From Sweltsa coloradensis (Eukaryota > Arthropoda > Insecta > Plecoptera > Chloroperlidae): a DNA stretch of 64,000 nt. This document shows positions 23,135-33,111 of this stretch, piece by piece. The notes below the pieces were generated by a model. The model searched no databases, was not told the origin of the DNA, and saw only the letters and a list, made by a program, of their open reading frames with translations. The DNA lies in the NCBI GenBank assembly GCA_024449915.1, contig JAMZAV010000071.1, positions 682,001-746,000 on the forward strand, read 5' to 3'. The position numbers were made by a program, and so were the translations under genes. How positions within the stretch are numbered: the first letter of the stretch is position 1; each line of letters opens with the position of its first letter.

Positions 23135-24013
23135 TGGATGAGCATAGCGAGCGAAGCAAAGATTCCATTTCACTACACTGGAGAAAAAAATCCGGAATGT
23201 TTTTTTTTCTTTTTTTGTTTTGTATTTTTGTCTGTTTGTTAACACGATTCCGGCTAAACCAATAGCCCTACTCCAATTGCAATGAAATTTTATGGAGGCC
23301 TTCGAAATCTCTGAACTTAGAACTGCCACGTTTTTTAGCGCAATCTAAAAATTATTTCTCATAAAAATCGCAATTTTACGATTTTTTTCAATTTTTAAAA
23401 ACATTCTTCGACTTATAACACCTAGGCCTACATGCTTTATCCGAATGTAATGATTTTTTTTATTTTAATTTTTTAATTTTTGAGTGTTTGTTAACACGAT
23501 TCCGGCTAAACCGATACTCCAATTGCAATGAAATTTTCTAGAGGCCTTTGAAATCTTTGAACTTAGAACTGCCACGTTTTTTAGTGCAATCGAAAAATTA
23601 TTTCTCATAAAAATCGCAATTTTAGGCCTACGTTGTTTTTTTTTCGATTAAATTTTTTTTTTGACTTATAACACCTAGGCCTACATGCTTCATCCAACTG
23701 TATGATTTTTTCCACAGGACCTTTATTTTTAATATATTTGTGTGAAATTTGAGCAGAATCGAAAAATTATTTCTCATGATAATCGCAATTTTTCAATTTT
23801 TTTTCGATTTTTTAAATTTCTTCGACTTATAACACCAACATGCTTTATCCGTTTGTAATGGTTTTTTCACAGAACCTTAATTTTATAAATTAACAGATTT
23901 GTGTGAAATTTGAGCGTAAACGAAAAATTATTTTTTCATGAAAATCGCAATTTTACGCAATTTTGGTTTTTACAAATTTCGCTCATCCAACAACGCGCCT
24001 GAAAAAGCGTTTG
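23135..24013 (-). mobile_element. Helentron/HINE-like element, subfamily A2
   Basis: It starts TTGGATGAGCATAGCGAGCG and ends GCTCATCCAACAACGCGCC then GCGTTTGCGAAG. The subterminal inverted repeat is TTGGATGAGC / GCTCATCCAA, with a degenerate terminal hairpin. Inside are near-tandem blocks with AAATTATTTCTCATAAAAATCGC and GACTTATAACACC. The same content recurs at 63598-64000. It runs on the minus strand if compared with copies that begin at the CTAG end. Confidence 0.65.
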
Positions 24014-24194
24014 CGAAGCATGCCGTATAGGCCTACAGCTGTGAATAACATTAAAAAAGTATTGGCAGATCAATATAAAAGAGTTAAAAGTGTCATAATT
24101 GCATTCCCGAAGCTTTTATGTTCATCTTGAGTCTGCGTGCGTATCTGACAGGCTATTAATGAGTACCGCTCTAAGCGGCGATGATTTTTAGTTC

Positions 24195-24262
24195 GCTGCT
24201 GGCTCAACGGTGAGCGCGTTCGGCTACCATGCCAAGGGTCGCCGATTCGAGTCATTCACCCC
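24195..24262 (+). mobile_element. tRNA-like SINE head
   Basis: TGGCTCAACGGTGAGCGCG fits an A box/D arm, and CCGATTCGAGTC a B box. The anticodon stem does not close with a seven-base loop, so a functional tRNA is unlikely. Confidence 0.45.
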
Positions 24263-24464
24263 ATCATTATTGTTTATGTCTTATCTGTAACGGGTACGAT
24301 TTTTGTAACTTTTCAGTGTAAATTACTCCCATAAATAAGGCTTTCTTCCCACAAAATTTGCTTTATAATAGCCCACACCATGGATCAACTCAACGAAATG
24401 ATCACGTGACTAAATGTTAGTCAGCCATTGGTTGAGCGTCGTCAACATCTGGTCAACATTTCTC

Positions 24465-24990
24465 AAAAGTTGAACATTGACTACGTATTACAGCAGGTTT
24501 AATTCGCATTAAACGAAAGCACTTTGGTTCAAAACGATTGCCGAGTCATATATACATATATCGAATTTGACCCAAAGCGATTCCGATCCAATTCACTTTA
24601 GGGAAGCGAGTTGGAGTATTCGATCCGAAGGCTTGAACCTGATATACACTTCAAAGCGGTTCCGTACGCCACGCCCACGCCATCTCGCCACCTCCTGCGA
24701 TCTGTTGTTTGTTTTTCAAGCATTGGCAGTAAAGGCATCCCATTTTCGCTCACTTCCTTTGAATTTTCAACCTTGCGACCTCAAAGCTAGTAGAAGATAA
24801 TTATTAATTCTATGACGAAGAGGTTACGGCTGGCCTGTAGTGCAGCCATGTTGGATCCACTTTGAAACTAGAAATCAGTTTGGGTTGTTTGATATACGGT
24901 GCGTATTTCAAACCGATTCCTTTCAAAGCGTTTTGAACAAACCGCTTTGGACGTCCTGTAATACGTAGTCATTGTTCAACTTCTTCAACA
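24465..24990. mobile_element. Inverted-repeat element with TGACTACGTATTACAG ends
   Basis: GTTGAACATTGACTACGTAT (24468-24487) with TACAG after it is mirrored by CTGTAATACGTAGTCATTGT at 24955-24974, followed by TCAAC. The interior has paired sub-repeats based on TTCAAAGCGGTT / AACCGCTTTG. The flanks on both sides are enriched in GTCAAC and GTTGAC motifs. No ORF has support. Confidence 0.55.
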
Positions 24991-25539
24991 TATTGCCGTG
25001 GTCGTCAATGTTGAGTCAACATATTTCAGTGTGTGACAGCAGCATCACATTTCCATGCTATCTACATCTGGTCAACAAGTTGAGTCAACAAGTTGCATCA
25101 ACAAATTGATAGTGTAACAAGACTTTTAGGCTACTTTGGGTGCCACCCACTTGAAAATAGACCTACCTAATCTTGTTTAAATAAATAAATAAATAAATTG
25201 TAATTTAGAGTCTACCCTCACAGTTATATAACTGATTTTCAGTGGGGGACAGTAAATCAAAGTGATCAAGCCAACCCTGTAGGCCCCGACGCAATCGACG
25301 AGTGAGCGATAACCAACCAAAGGTCGATATTTTTAATAGGAAATATATCAATCAGTGGTATGGACAGTGCGAACACCCGCGAATCAACGCCAGAATCAAC
25401 AAGGCCGATTCAGAACAACTCTGAATTTATTATGTGCTTCGTTGCTAGGACGGCTCCAAAGTCACCGTTTACAAACTCCTAAGACACGAACTGATGGACT
25501 TAAGTCCAAATCAGAAGTTAAAAAACTTCTGACTTTGAC

Positions 25540-25700
25540 GGGAATCGAACCCTGGACCTTCTGCATTGGAAGCAGATACGCTACCACAAGACCAACGAGC
25601 CACACAACAAGACCAACGAGCCACACACAAGACCAACGAGCCACACAAATTAATATTGATAAACACAGTGTTTATGTTAAAGTAGAGTAGATGCAAAACA
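25540..25700 (-). mobile_element. tRNA-like SINE with triplicated 5' third
   Basis: On the minus strand GGCTCGTTGGTCTTGTGGTA, anticodon stem TCTGC/GCAGA with loop TTCCAAT (anticodon CCA if real), and CAGGGTTCGATTCCCG give a tRNA-like order. The acceptor and T stems pair poorly. The 5' piece TGTGGCTCGTTGGTCTTG occurs three times in tandem (about 25583-25648). The next 50 bp (25650-25698) match part of a LINE 3' region at 27048-27095. Confidence 0.5.
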
Positions 25701-25964
25701 ATATAAAAACAAACAATAAACATTTTCTAATCAATTCGGCCTACTATTTCCAATTCAATATCCGGATATTATTCGTTGAGTTGGTCAGGACTCGATATCG
25801 ATGGCTTACTTATCGTTTGATTTAGGTCTACATTAGTAACACTAACATTATGTATTAAAACAGGTATTCATCATTCTTTATTCCCAATTTTCAACTATAT
25901 TAAACTGTTAGTTAAAGTAGGCCTACGTACCTAATTAATGCTTTTAAATGTTCTCTTTTTCCAG

Positions 25965-26527
25965 AATCTTTCAGGATGAGTCTGATGATGGTTATGAAGA
26001 GAGGGAGCCAGATACTGGCTCAGCTTTATTAAAATGTAGTGCTTTGGATACGCTACTGACCGTTGGTCTAGAGTTCTCAAATGAACAGAGAGAGATTCTT
26101 GGAGACTGGGATAAATATGAAGCTGATGCATCTATTGGCTCCTTGAATTTTCATCTCAAGTTTACTTGGAATGCACTTTTATTGAAAGCCAATGGCATTG
26201 ACATTCAGTTCAACTATCCTTTTCATAAGTTAGAGCTCAGTCCGTGGATGGGCAATTGCATAAGGAAGAATAATCTGCAAAAGGCTTTACAAAGCATTGT
26301 GGAATATGCCGTGTTGTTTAATGAAAGAGAGAACACACTTCAACAGATATGCAGTGAGCATGAGTTGAACTTTACATCAGAAGAGTCCTCTGTTAAACGT
26401 GCTTATGCCTTTTGTATGGTGGACTCTGATTTTAAATATTTAGAAGGCTACTGGTCCATTAAATGGAACCCTGCTCAAACTTCAATGTGCCATTCATTTG
26501 CATTCGATGTTGCCAAAACATCAGAAG
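25965..26527 (+). CDS. CENP-P-like protein, exon 2
   Basis: The exon encodes about 187 residues, from IFQDESDDGYEEREPDTGSA to FAFDVAKTSEG. The acceptor CTCTTTTTCCAG is strong; a second AG ten bases on is possible. The donor GAAG|GTATGT at 26528 is phase 1. Notable parts: an acidic N-terminal linker; SIGSLNFHLKFTWNALLLKA; GIDIQFNYPFHKLELSPWMG; a helical NNLQKALQSIVEYAVLFNER; and YLEGYWSIKWNPAQ. Strand-then-helix order and the position of the YW-IKW segment recall the RWD module of CENP-P. I cannot align it with confidence. Intact over 560 bp without a stop in an AT-rich region, which supports selection. Confidence 0.72.
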
Positions 26528-26556
26528 GTATGTTTACTGTTTAATCCTACTATTTT

Positions 26557-26776
26557 CAACCCTCGACAAATCCACGAGAAGTACTCTCGCAAGGCGTAAT
26601 ATCCACTCGCAACGAGGTGGCGCGGGTAAACTGGAGTCTGGGGCAAAGCCCCAGCCGTCGGAGGCAAATCCGGCGAAGGCGGAATTTTTTTGGGGTCCTG
26701 AGTTATATTTGGTGGCCTAAAACGCGATTTGAGGCGGTATCTAATCTTAAAAAAACGATTAAAAGAAAGCTAATAT

Positions 26777-26808
<32 letters not shown>

Positions 26809-28818
26809 TTTTTATTCACTTAGACTAGTACAGTGTACAAGTATAACTCTTTGCAGAGAAAGTGAATAGTCTATAATTAATAATTAATAATAAAAGTGAT
26901 AGTAATTATAATGATATACACAGTGTTAGAAGAAAGAATAGTTGAATATAAAGCATAAATGATAATTGATATGGATATTGATATTGATATGTATGATGAT
27001 TGATAATATTGATATATATATGATGATTCATTAATTGATTAATAATGATAAACACAGTGTTTATGTTAAAGTAGAGTAGATGCAAAACAATAGCATGCGC
27101 TACTATAGATTAAGAACTCATATATAATAAAGAAAAGTTGGATATAAAGCAATTTTTGATGTGATATTGCGATAATAATTGCTGATGGCACAGAAAACAG
27201 CAATGATGTACAGGAGAATGTGTCTAGTATATATATGATGATTGATTGATTGATTGATTAGTGTTTATGGTAAAGTAGAGTAGATGCAAAATATGCCCTA
27301 CTAGATTAAGAATTCATATAGAATAAAGAAAAATTGGATATAAAGCAATATTGATGTGATATTGTGATGAGAATTGCTGATGGCACAGAAAACAGCAATT
27401 GGAGGATGTACAGCAGAATGTGTCTTATATACCTGCACAATCCAAGGAAGCGTGTAAGCACATATTATATATAGAAGTTTGTTACATCATTTCGGCTAAG
27501 GGAACATTTGAAAATTTTAAATTACAGTGCTTGTTTGTGGTTATACTCTAGATAATTTGTAAATATTATAATGAAAAAATGAATTAACTGCAAATATTTA
27601 CATGGAGAGGTAGTCATTGATGGAGTAAAAGCTGTTTGCTGTAAGATATGATTTCAACTTATGTTTAAAGGAAGACAGGGTGGGAGAGGTTTTGATGTGG
27701 TCAGGGAGCTTATTGTAGAGGGTGGAAGATAGATATTCAGGGCCTTGTGCAAAGAGGCGCAGATTGTGGGAGGGCCTGTGTATGTGAAGGTTGGCTCTAG
27801 TGTTATGGGAGTGCACAGAAGCATTTAGATGGAAGAGGTTACGGTTGGTGTGAACGAATAATGCGGCTGATTGGATAAGGGTACATGCTAGAGTAAGAAT
27901 ACCAAGTTCCTTGAAAAGTTCTCTACATGAGTGTCTTCTGGAGACACCAGCTATGATACGAACCGCTCTCTTTTGGAGAATGAATATTCTGTTCGCATGG
28001 GGGGAAGCTCCCCAAAATAGCAGGCCATATGATAAGTGAGAGTGAATGTGTGCAAAGTAAACTAGCAATAGGATTTTTTAACGTATTGCATTACTAACTC
28101 CTTACGTCACATCATAGGAGTTCGATCCTCGGTCAATGTGAAGTAGGCCTAGGACCGCAGCACAAATCGCACAATGCGAGTTCAAATAGGCCTAGGCCTT
28201 CCACCTGCTGGATTTACGTCTATGTTTTCATGAGGATGGGCAAGGTCACTGATTTTATAATTAAAATAAACATTACTCTCGTTTTTTATGATTCATAAAA
28301 CTAAATCCAAGATCGCGGAAGGCCTAGGCCCTATTGTGATTTCTACCTAGCAGCTGACGTTTGCAAGTCTGCGAGATGCTCAACAAGTTTCACGATTTCA
28401 TTAATACACTTATTATCAGGAGGATGTTGCACGGGATTTAGGGTTGTCGGTGGATTCTCATATTTATCTCCAATAACGCCAGATGAAGTTAAAAACATAA
28501 TTAAGAATGGTTTCATCGTTCGCGTCGATTTTACGCCTAGTTTAGGCGTCTCGTCTCTTTGCTACGTGCGTTGTTGGGTAGCCTGGAACTTGACCTTGAC
28601 TTTTTGATACTTCGTTTTTGGCGAGTGGTTGGTAACAGGCCATGCTGCGCATCAGGTTATGCGCGGTAGTTGGATTGCAGGCGGGGCGATTCAAATGCTA
28701 GATCGTAAAAAATGCGTGGTTGCACGATAAGTTATCTGCGAGTATCAATTTGCCAACTCGCAAGCACCAAATTTTCACTCGCAAATTGCGAGCTTGCGAG
28801 TGGGATTGTCGAGGGTTG
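26557..28818. mobile_element. 2.26-kb TIR element with 8-bp target duplication
   Basis: The left end CAACCCTCGACAAATCCAC matches the complement of the right end (GTGGGATTGTCGAGGGTTG). Both ends are flanked by ACTATTTT (26549-26556 and 28819-28826). Further inward, both sides have CACTCGC/GCGAGTG. The 8-bp duplication and CA..TG ends point to a hAT-like non-autonomous element. A minus-strand LINE copy is nested within. The insertion lies 29 bp past the exon 2 splice donor. Confidence 0.8.
26775..28068 (-). mobile_element. 5'-truncated LINE (non-LTR retrotransposon)
   Basis: The minus-strand ORF 27598-28068 (156 aa) reads YFAHIHSHLSYGLLFWG, then IFILQKRAVRIIAGVSRR, a HNTRAN motif, LYNKLPDHIKT, FKHKLKSYL. 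This is the conserved C-terminal end of Jockey/CR1-type reverse transcriptases. The 3' region extends to lower coordinates, holds a ~200-bp tandem duplication (about 27048-27240 and 27255-27440), then AATAAA and a (TATC)n tail at 26775-26808. The 5' end is truncated near 28070. Confidence 0.8.
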
Positions 28819-29104
28819 ACTATTTTGTTCATATTTTGCAGTGTTGTTAAAGCTACTTTTTAAAAGTAGCACTGCTACAGCTACAGTTACTTGAGCTTTG
28901 AAAGCTACTTTAGTTTAAGCTTTAATTCTTAAGTAGTTCACTACTTGTGCAGCTTTGGTACTTAAAATTAGTAGCAACGCTACTTTACAGTACAACGATA
29001 CTTTCTTGTTATACTTTTTTGCCATGAATTAATAATGTAATGAAATAAAATAATAATATTATTGTGTTTTGGTTACAAAATTAAATGTAATTGATATCTG
29101 TAGG

Positions 29105-29744
29105 TAGGGTTACCATACGTCCGGTTAAACCCGGACATGTCCTCTTTTTCGTATGCTGTCTATGCGTCCGGGCGGCTTTTTCATAAAAGCGTGAAATGTC
29201 CGGGATTTGTGTAACTACGGGCGCAGCTACATTTATCACGACAATCAGACCATACGTACACTATTCAATGACACTGCTGGCACGGCACGGCATGGTTATT
29301 GTAGTAAGCGGTCAGATACGTACGTGCAAGACATCTCCGACGCTCCGTTCGGGTGGCAGTACAGCCTTGGCCTTGCTCCCTTATTGCCGTGAGGCCGGTC
29401 GGCTGTCGCAGTGTCAAGTTTCGCGCTATGTCTAAGCGTAAATGTAAGTTTTCTGAAGCTCAGTGAAAAGTATCCATCTTTTAAGAAAGGTAGAAATGAC
29501 TGGGAAGCCGAGTGTCTTATTTGCAGTAATGGTACTTTCGTCCCTGCCTTCGTCTCGATTAGCCAAGTTGCATAAATATGAGACGTTAAGCAATATCCAA
29601 TCAATCTCTATTGCAAACAAAGGAAGTCTAGATTTAGAAGCTCACATAAAAACAACAAATCATGTTAATTGAGTTCAGAGTCCATGCTGTGGCATATTTA
29701 TTTGTAATGTCCTCTTTTTTGCACCAGCACTTATGGCAACCCTA
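29105..29744. mobile_element. hAT element TAGGGTTACCATA with 8-bp duplication
   Basis: The left tip TAGGGTTACCATACGTCCGG and the right tip (complement TAGGGTTGCCATAAG) are flanked by perfect TCTGTAGG repeats (29097-29104, 29745-29752). The interior has GTCCGG/CCGGAC subterminal motifs and the N-terminal part of a hAT transposase. At 640 bp it is an internally deleted copy. Confidence 0.85.
29431..29671 (+). pseudogene. hAT transposase N-terminal BED finger, broken
   Basis: From about 29431 the reading frame gives MSKRKCKFSEAQ. After a stop and frame change, WEAECLICSNGT follows (CxxC). Further on, SIANKGSLDLEAHIKTTNHV has the H(x)5H of a BED zinc finger. A 64-bp foreign insertion (29539-29602) separates the two halves. 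Nothing of the catalytic domain is present. Confidence 0.65.
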
Positions 29745-30314
29745 TCTGTAGGTGCTTCACAATATTTAAATTCGATTAGCCCGAACCAGGTATAATTTTT
29801 GTTTGTGGTAGGCACAATTTTATATTGAACGAACGGATAGTTTTTCCTCTTTTTTTCTCTTCACGACAAAAGCCAAGCATCAAATTTCACAACCAAGCAC
29901 TCTCATTTCTCGGCGCAGAATGTCGGTCAAAGATAGAGCGATCGTGGGAAAATCATTCCAAATTTAAATCCTTCAAAAGCAGGAAGTTTGTTTACACGTT
30001 TCCTTAAAATGGTAGTAACCATTTAAAGACTTTATATGCCTCATCCCCACTTCTAATTTATTTCCAAATAATGCAGACTTATGTTTATGCATCACAATTT
30101 TTGTGCACGCCCGAACAATTTACATCTTCACTGCTAGTTTTATTACTCGAGACTAGGCCGCAGTCTGCTACCACCCGCCCAGTCAGCCATGCCGCTATAC
30201 CTAGTCCGATACATGTAATACGACTCTAGTAGGAGACGTTCTCAAATAAAACATTGCATGGCTGTTTTAAAATTGAAATAACTAAGACACGGGTCGCCCC
30301 AGATTATCCGGAAC

Positions 30315-31511
30315 TAGGGATGACTTCGGGTCGAAAAATCCGGAACCGGATCCACCCTCTCCGGATCCGGTTCGGAACCGGTTCCTACACATATTTTTCT
30401 TTCTCAATTTTCGTAAATTTGAATCTGCGCGGGCTAATTTCGATTGAAAACATGGGCGGGGCAATAATCGATTCGAATTTCGATAGGGGGCGGAGCCGTG
30501 TCCCAGACATTGTAAGAACTGCTAAGTGAGAACAGTTGAACAAACAATGGCCTACAAGATTGTTTGCTTTCGTTTTCGTTCATAAAGTTTGGATTATGTG
30601 ATCTTAAACGTGAAAAATAGAATAAGTATATGATTAAAATGTTATTAACAAGTTCTGCAATGTTATTATAACACAACACATGGGCCTAGGCTAAGCCTAG
30701 GTCAAAATTGTGATGCAACATACATAGGGCCTAGGCCTAAGAATTTTGCAACCACGGGTGTTTCTGGCTCATTTATTCTCGTCTGTGCCTAGACCCTTAG
30801 CAACTTTTAGGTTAAAAATAGAACCGGTTCCGAAAAAAGGGAACTGGATCATAATGGAACCGGTTCCGAACCGGTTTCCGGGTACCCGAAGTCAGTGTTG
30901 GGGAAAGAACTTTTAAAAAGAACGCGTTCTCGTGAACGCGTTCTTTTTTTGTGAACTTTCCAGTGAACTTACTCTTTTTTTAAATGAATGAACTTGAACT
31001 TTTAAAAGTTCTTTCTTATAACGAACTTTTCAGTTTTAGAAAGTTCATTTGAAAGTTCTTTCCGTGCGTCGAGCAGCAGTCGACTCGCCGCCGTCGACGC
31101 TTTAAAACAATAACAAATCGTTGTTCCATCGTAGGCCTAGGTATCTGCCATAATTTTACAAGCTGATCGACGAGAATGTAGTACAAATCAATGAAATCAT
31201 CAACACAATCAAAGACAGCTCAACACTTTCGTAAGACTCAAACTCGCGAGTAGTTTGGTACTCGAACACCTCTAATGTTTTTCCTCGTGTTTTTCTTCAT
31301 TTTCCGCAAGCCTTTAATAATAGTGATTTTTTTTACAAAAGAACTTTTAAAAGAACTTAGTTCATATTTTAGACGAACTTGAACTTTTCAAAATTTTAGG
31401 TTATAAAAGAACTTGAACTTTTTAAAAGTTCATTATTTGAGCTGTGAACTGAACTTTTAAAAAGTTCATTTAAAAAAAGAACTGACCCAACACTGCCCGA
31501 AGTCATCCCTA
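30315..31511. mobile_element. hAT element TAGGGATGAC with 8-bp duplication
   Basis: Tips TAGGGATGACTTCGGGT and ACCCGAAGT...CATCCCTA (interrupted by a younger insertion) are flanked by TCCGGAAC on both sides (30307-30314, 31512-31519). The interior carries dense self-complementary motifs (GAACCGGTTCC, CCGGATCCGG) on both arms. No ORF. Confidence 0.8.
30893..31495. mobile_element. hAT MITE CAGTGTTGGG nested in the preceding element
   Basis: Tips CAGTGTTGGGGAAAGAACTT and complement CAGTGTTGGGTCAGTTC. A perfect 8-bp target duplication CCCGAAGT lies at 30885-30892 and 31496-31503. The interior is rich in GAACTTTTAAAAGTTC palindromes. It interrupts the right TIR of the host element, so it is the younger of the two. 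Confidence 0.88.
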
Positions 31512-32317
31512 TCCGGAACACCTGATTAGCGGGGCCCGAATTAGAGAGACTACTTAGACTACTGCAAAATTAGAGTAGCATCGATTTTACGCTACAGTTA
31601 CCTAGTACGTTGCTTCTCAACACTTTAATTCATTAACAAAAGTAGTGCGCTACCGTCCTCGCTACTCAAAAAAGTAACATGTTACAAGTAGTGCATTACT
31701 ACTAGCGCGCTACTTAACAACACGGTATTTTGTATGCCTCGATTAACAGCAATTTTTTCAATGATTATGATGACTGAAGAATGATGCAATACTTATACTA
31801 TACTACTATAGCCTGCTATATAATACTGTAGGCTTGCCTAAAGTAAGATAATTTTACAAGAATCCCCTTATCCTGCCTGGTTGGACTAGATCAGGGACCA
31901 TCAATTACCGTATTGGACCGAATATAGCCCGATCTCGAATATAACACGACCCCCAATTTTTTGGCATCATTTCAAGAAAAAAGAAAAATCAAAGAAAATT
32001 AAAATGTACAAGAAACATGTTTTATTTACAATGCAATGAATGAACAACCTTAAGTTTCACTCTGACAACAAAACATTTTGAACAATGTTAGGGCCTAAAG
32101 TCCTTTGCAAGTAAAGAACGATCCCAGGTTTCCCCTCCTCGTTACCACCTCCACTCGGCACGGGTGACAGTGCTCACGAGGCGTTGGAATGCAGTAGGCC
32201 GCAAGACCCATTAATCCAGGTGTCATTGTTAAGAACACAATTTTTTTAAGTTGTTAAAATGTTATAATCTCTCATTTATTTTCAAATGTATGGAATAATC
32301 ACGTAAATTAATATAAA

Positions 32318-33111
32318 CTAGGAAAACGCTCAAGTCCCGCCGCGTTGATGGATGAGCTTTTTTTTAAAGTTTTTAGTCTGCGTGGGATATCTTTACTTTT
32401 GCGAGTGCTTTGTTGCTTTGTTTTGCTTCCCACGCATTGTAGGTGATTGTTGTCAAGTTTCTATTGTTACTTGTCAATTTGTTATTATTTACCGTTAAAA
32501 ACTTATATTAAAAGCTTTATTTCTATGGATTCTGGGTAACTTTGTCAACTTTTTCTTTCAAAAGGTACTTTATCACCATAACCTTAATGTCCATGTATAA
32601 TATGAACGTTGTAGCCCCACCCGTTTGGTCAGAATTGGCCCAAATGGCACGAAAATATCGCATACAAATCAAAAAAACTTATATTAAAAGCTTTATTTCT
32701 ATGAATTCCGGCTAACTTTTTCAACTTTTTCTTTCAAAAGGTACTACATCACCATAACCTTAATGTCCATGTATAATATGAAAGTTGTAACCCCACCCGT
32801 TTGGTCAGAATCGGCCCAAATGTCACGAAAATATCGCACTAAAAATCGAAAAAAATCGTAAAAGTACGATATTCATGAGAAATATTTCTTCGATTGTACC
32901 CAAAAACAATACACCTCTAAGTTCAGAGATTTCGAAGGTCCCCTCAAATTTTCATCAAGATCGGATATGCCGTTTGCCTGGTAGAGAGTTAACAAACAGA
33001 CAGAAAAACAAACAAACAAAAAAAACAAAAAAACAAAAAAACAAAAAAAAAAACACCCGAGCTAAATTTTTTGGGGGTCAGTGAAATTGAAGTCTTCGCT
33101 TCGCTCATCCA
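32318..33111 (+). mobile_element. Helentron/HINE-like element, subfamily A1, copy 1
   Basis: It begins CTAGGAAAACGCTCAAGTCC, then CGTTGATGGATGAGC, and ends TTCGCTTCGCTCATCCA. The subterminal inverted repeat is TGGATGAGC/GCTCATCCA. Two internal copies of a block with TATTAAAAGCTTTATTTCTA and CCCACCCGTTTGGTCAGAAT follow, then ATGAGAAATATTTCTTCGAT, TCATCAAGATCGGATATGCC and a purine-rich A/C microsatellite. Related copies: 50007, 51022, 51969, 55241. Confidence 0.75.

Larger units (their letters stand above)
22019..25964 (+). other. Intron 1 of the CENP-P-like gene
   Basis: Contains a LINE-like 3' tail, a TAGGCCTA-rich stretch with an inverted repeat, a Helentron-like element, SINE heads and an inverted-repeat element, listed separately. 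No further exon seen. Confidence 0.5.
28839..31724. mobile_element. hAT-like element CAGTGTTGTTAA, host of two others
   Basis: Left tip CAGTGTTGTTAAAGCTAC, right tip GTAGCGCGCTACTTAACAACACG read inward (complement starts CGTGTTGTTAAGTAGC). The flanks ATATTTTG (28831-28838) and GTATTTTG (31725-31732) agree at 7 of 8 bases. The subterminal arms are full of GTAGC/GCTAC. Two complete elements are inserted in it (29105-29744; 30315-31511). Confidence 0.65.

Noticed and set aside
25540..25612. Functional tRNA-Trp on the minus strand
   Set aside because: Acceptor and T stems have several mismatches and the 5' end is triplicated, so a SINE or pseudogene is more likely.
25355..25690. 111-aa ORF with repeated THTTRPTSHT
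   Set aside because: The repeat is the antisense of the triplicated tRNA-like head.
29196..29672. Host gene in the 29.2-29.7 kb ORFs
   Set aside because: The ORFs fall inside a hAT element with intact target duplications; the recognisable part is a broken BED finger.
32875..33084. Repeated ORF MRNISSIVPKNNTPLSS (also 52514-52822, 55602-55859)
   Set aside because: It lies in the Helentron-like repeats and runs into the A-rich microsatellite; recurrence reflects repeat copies, not a conserved gene.
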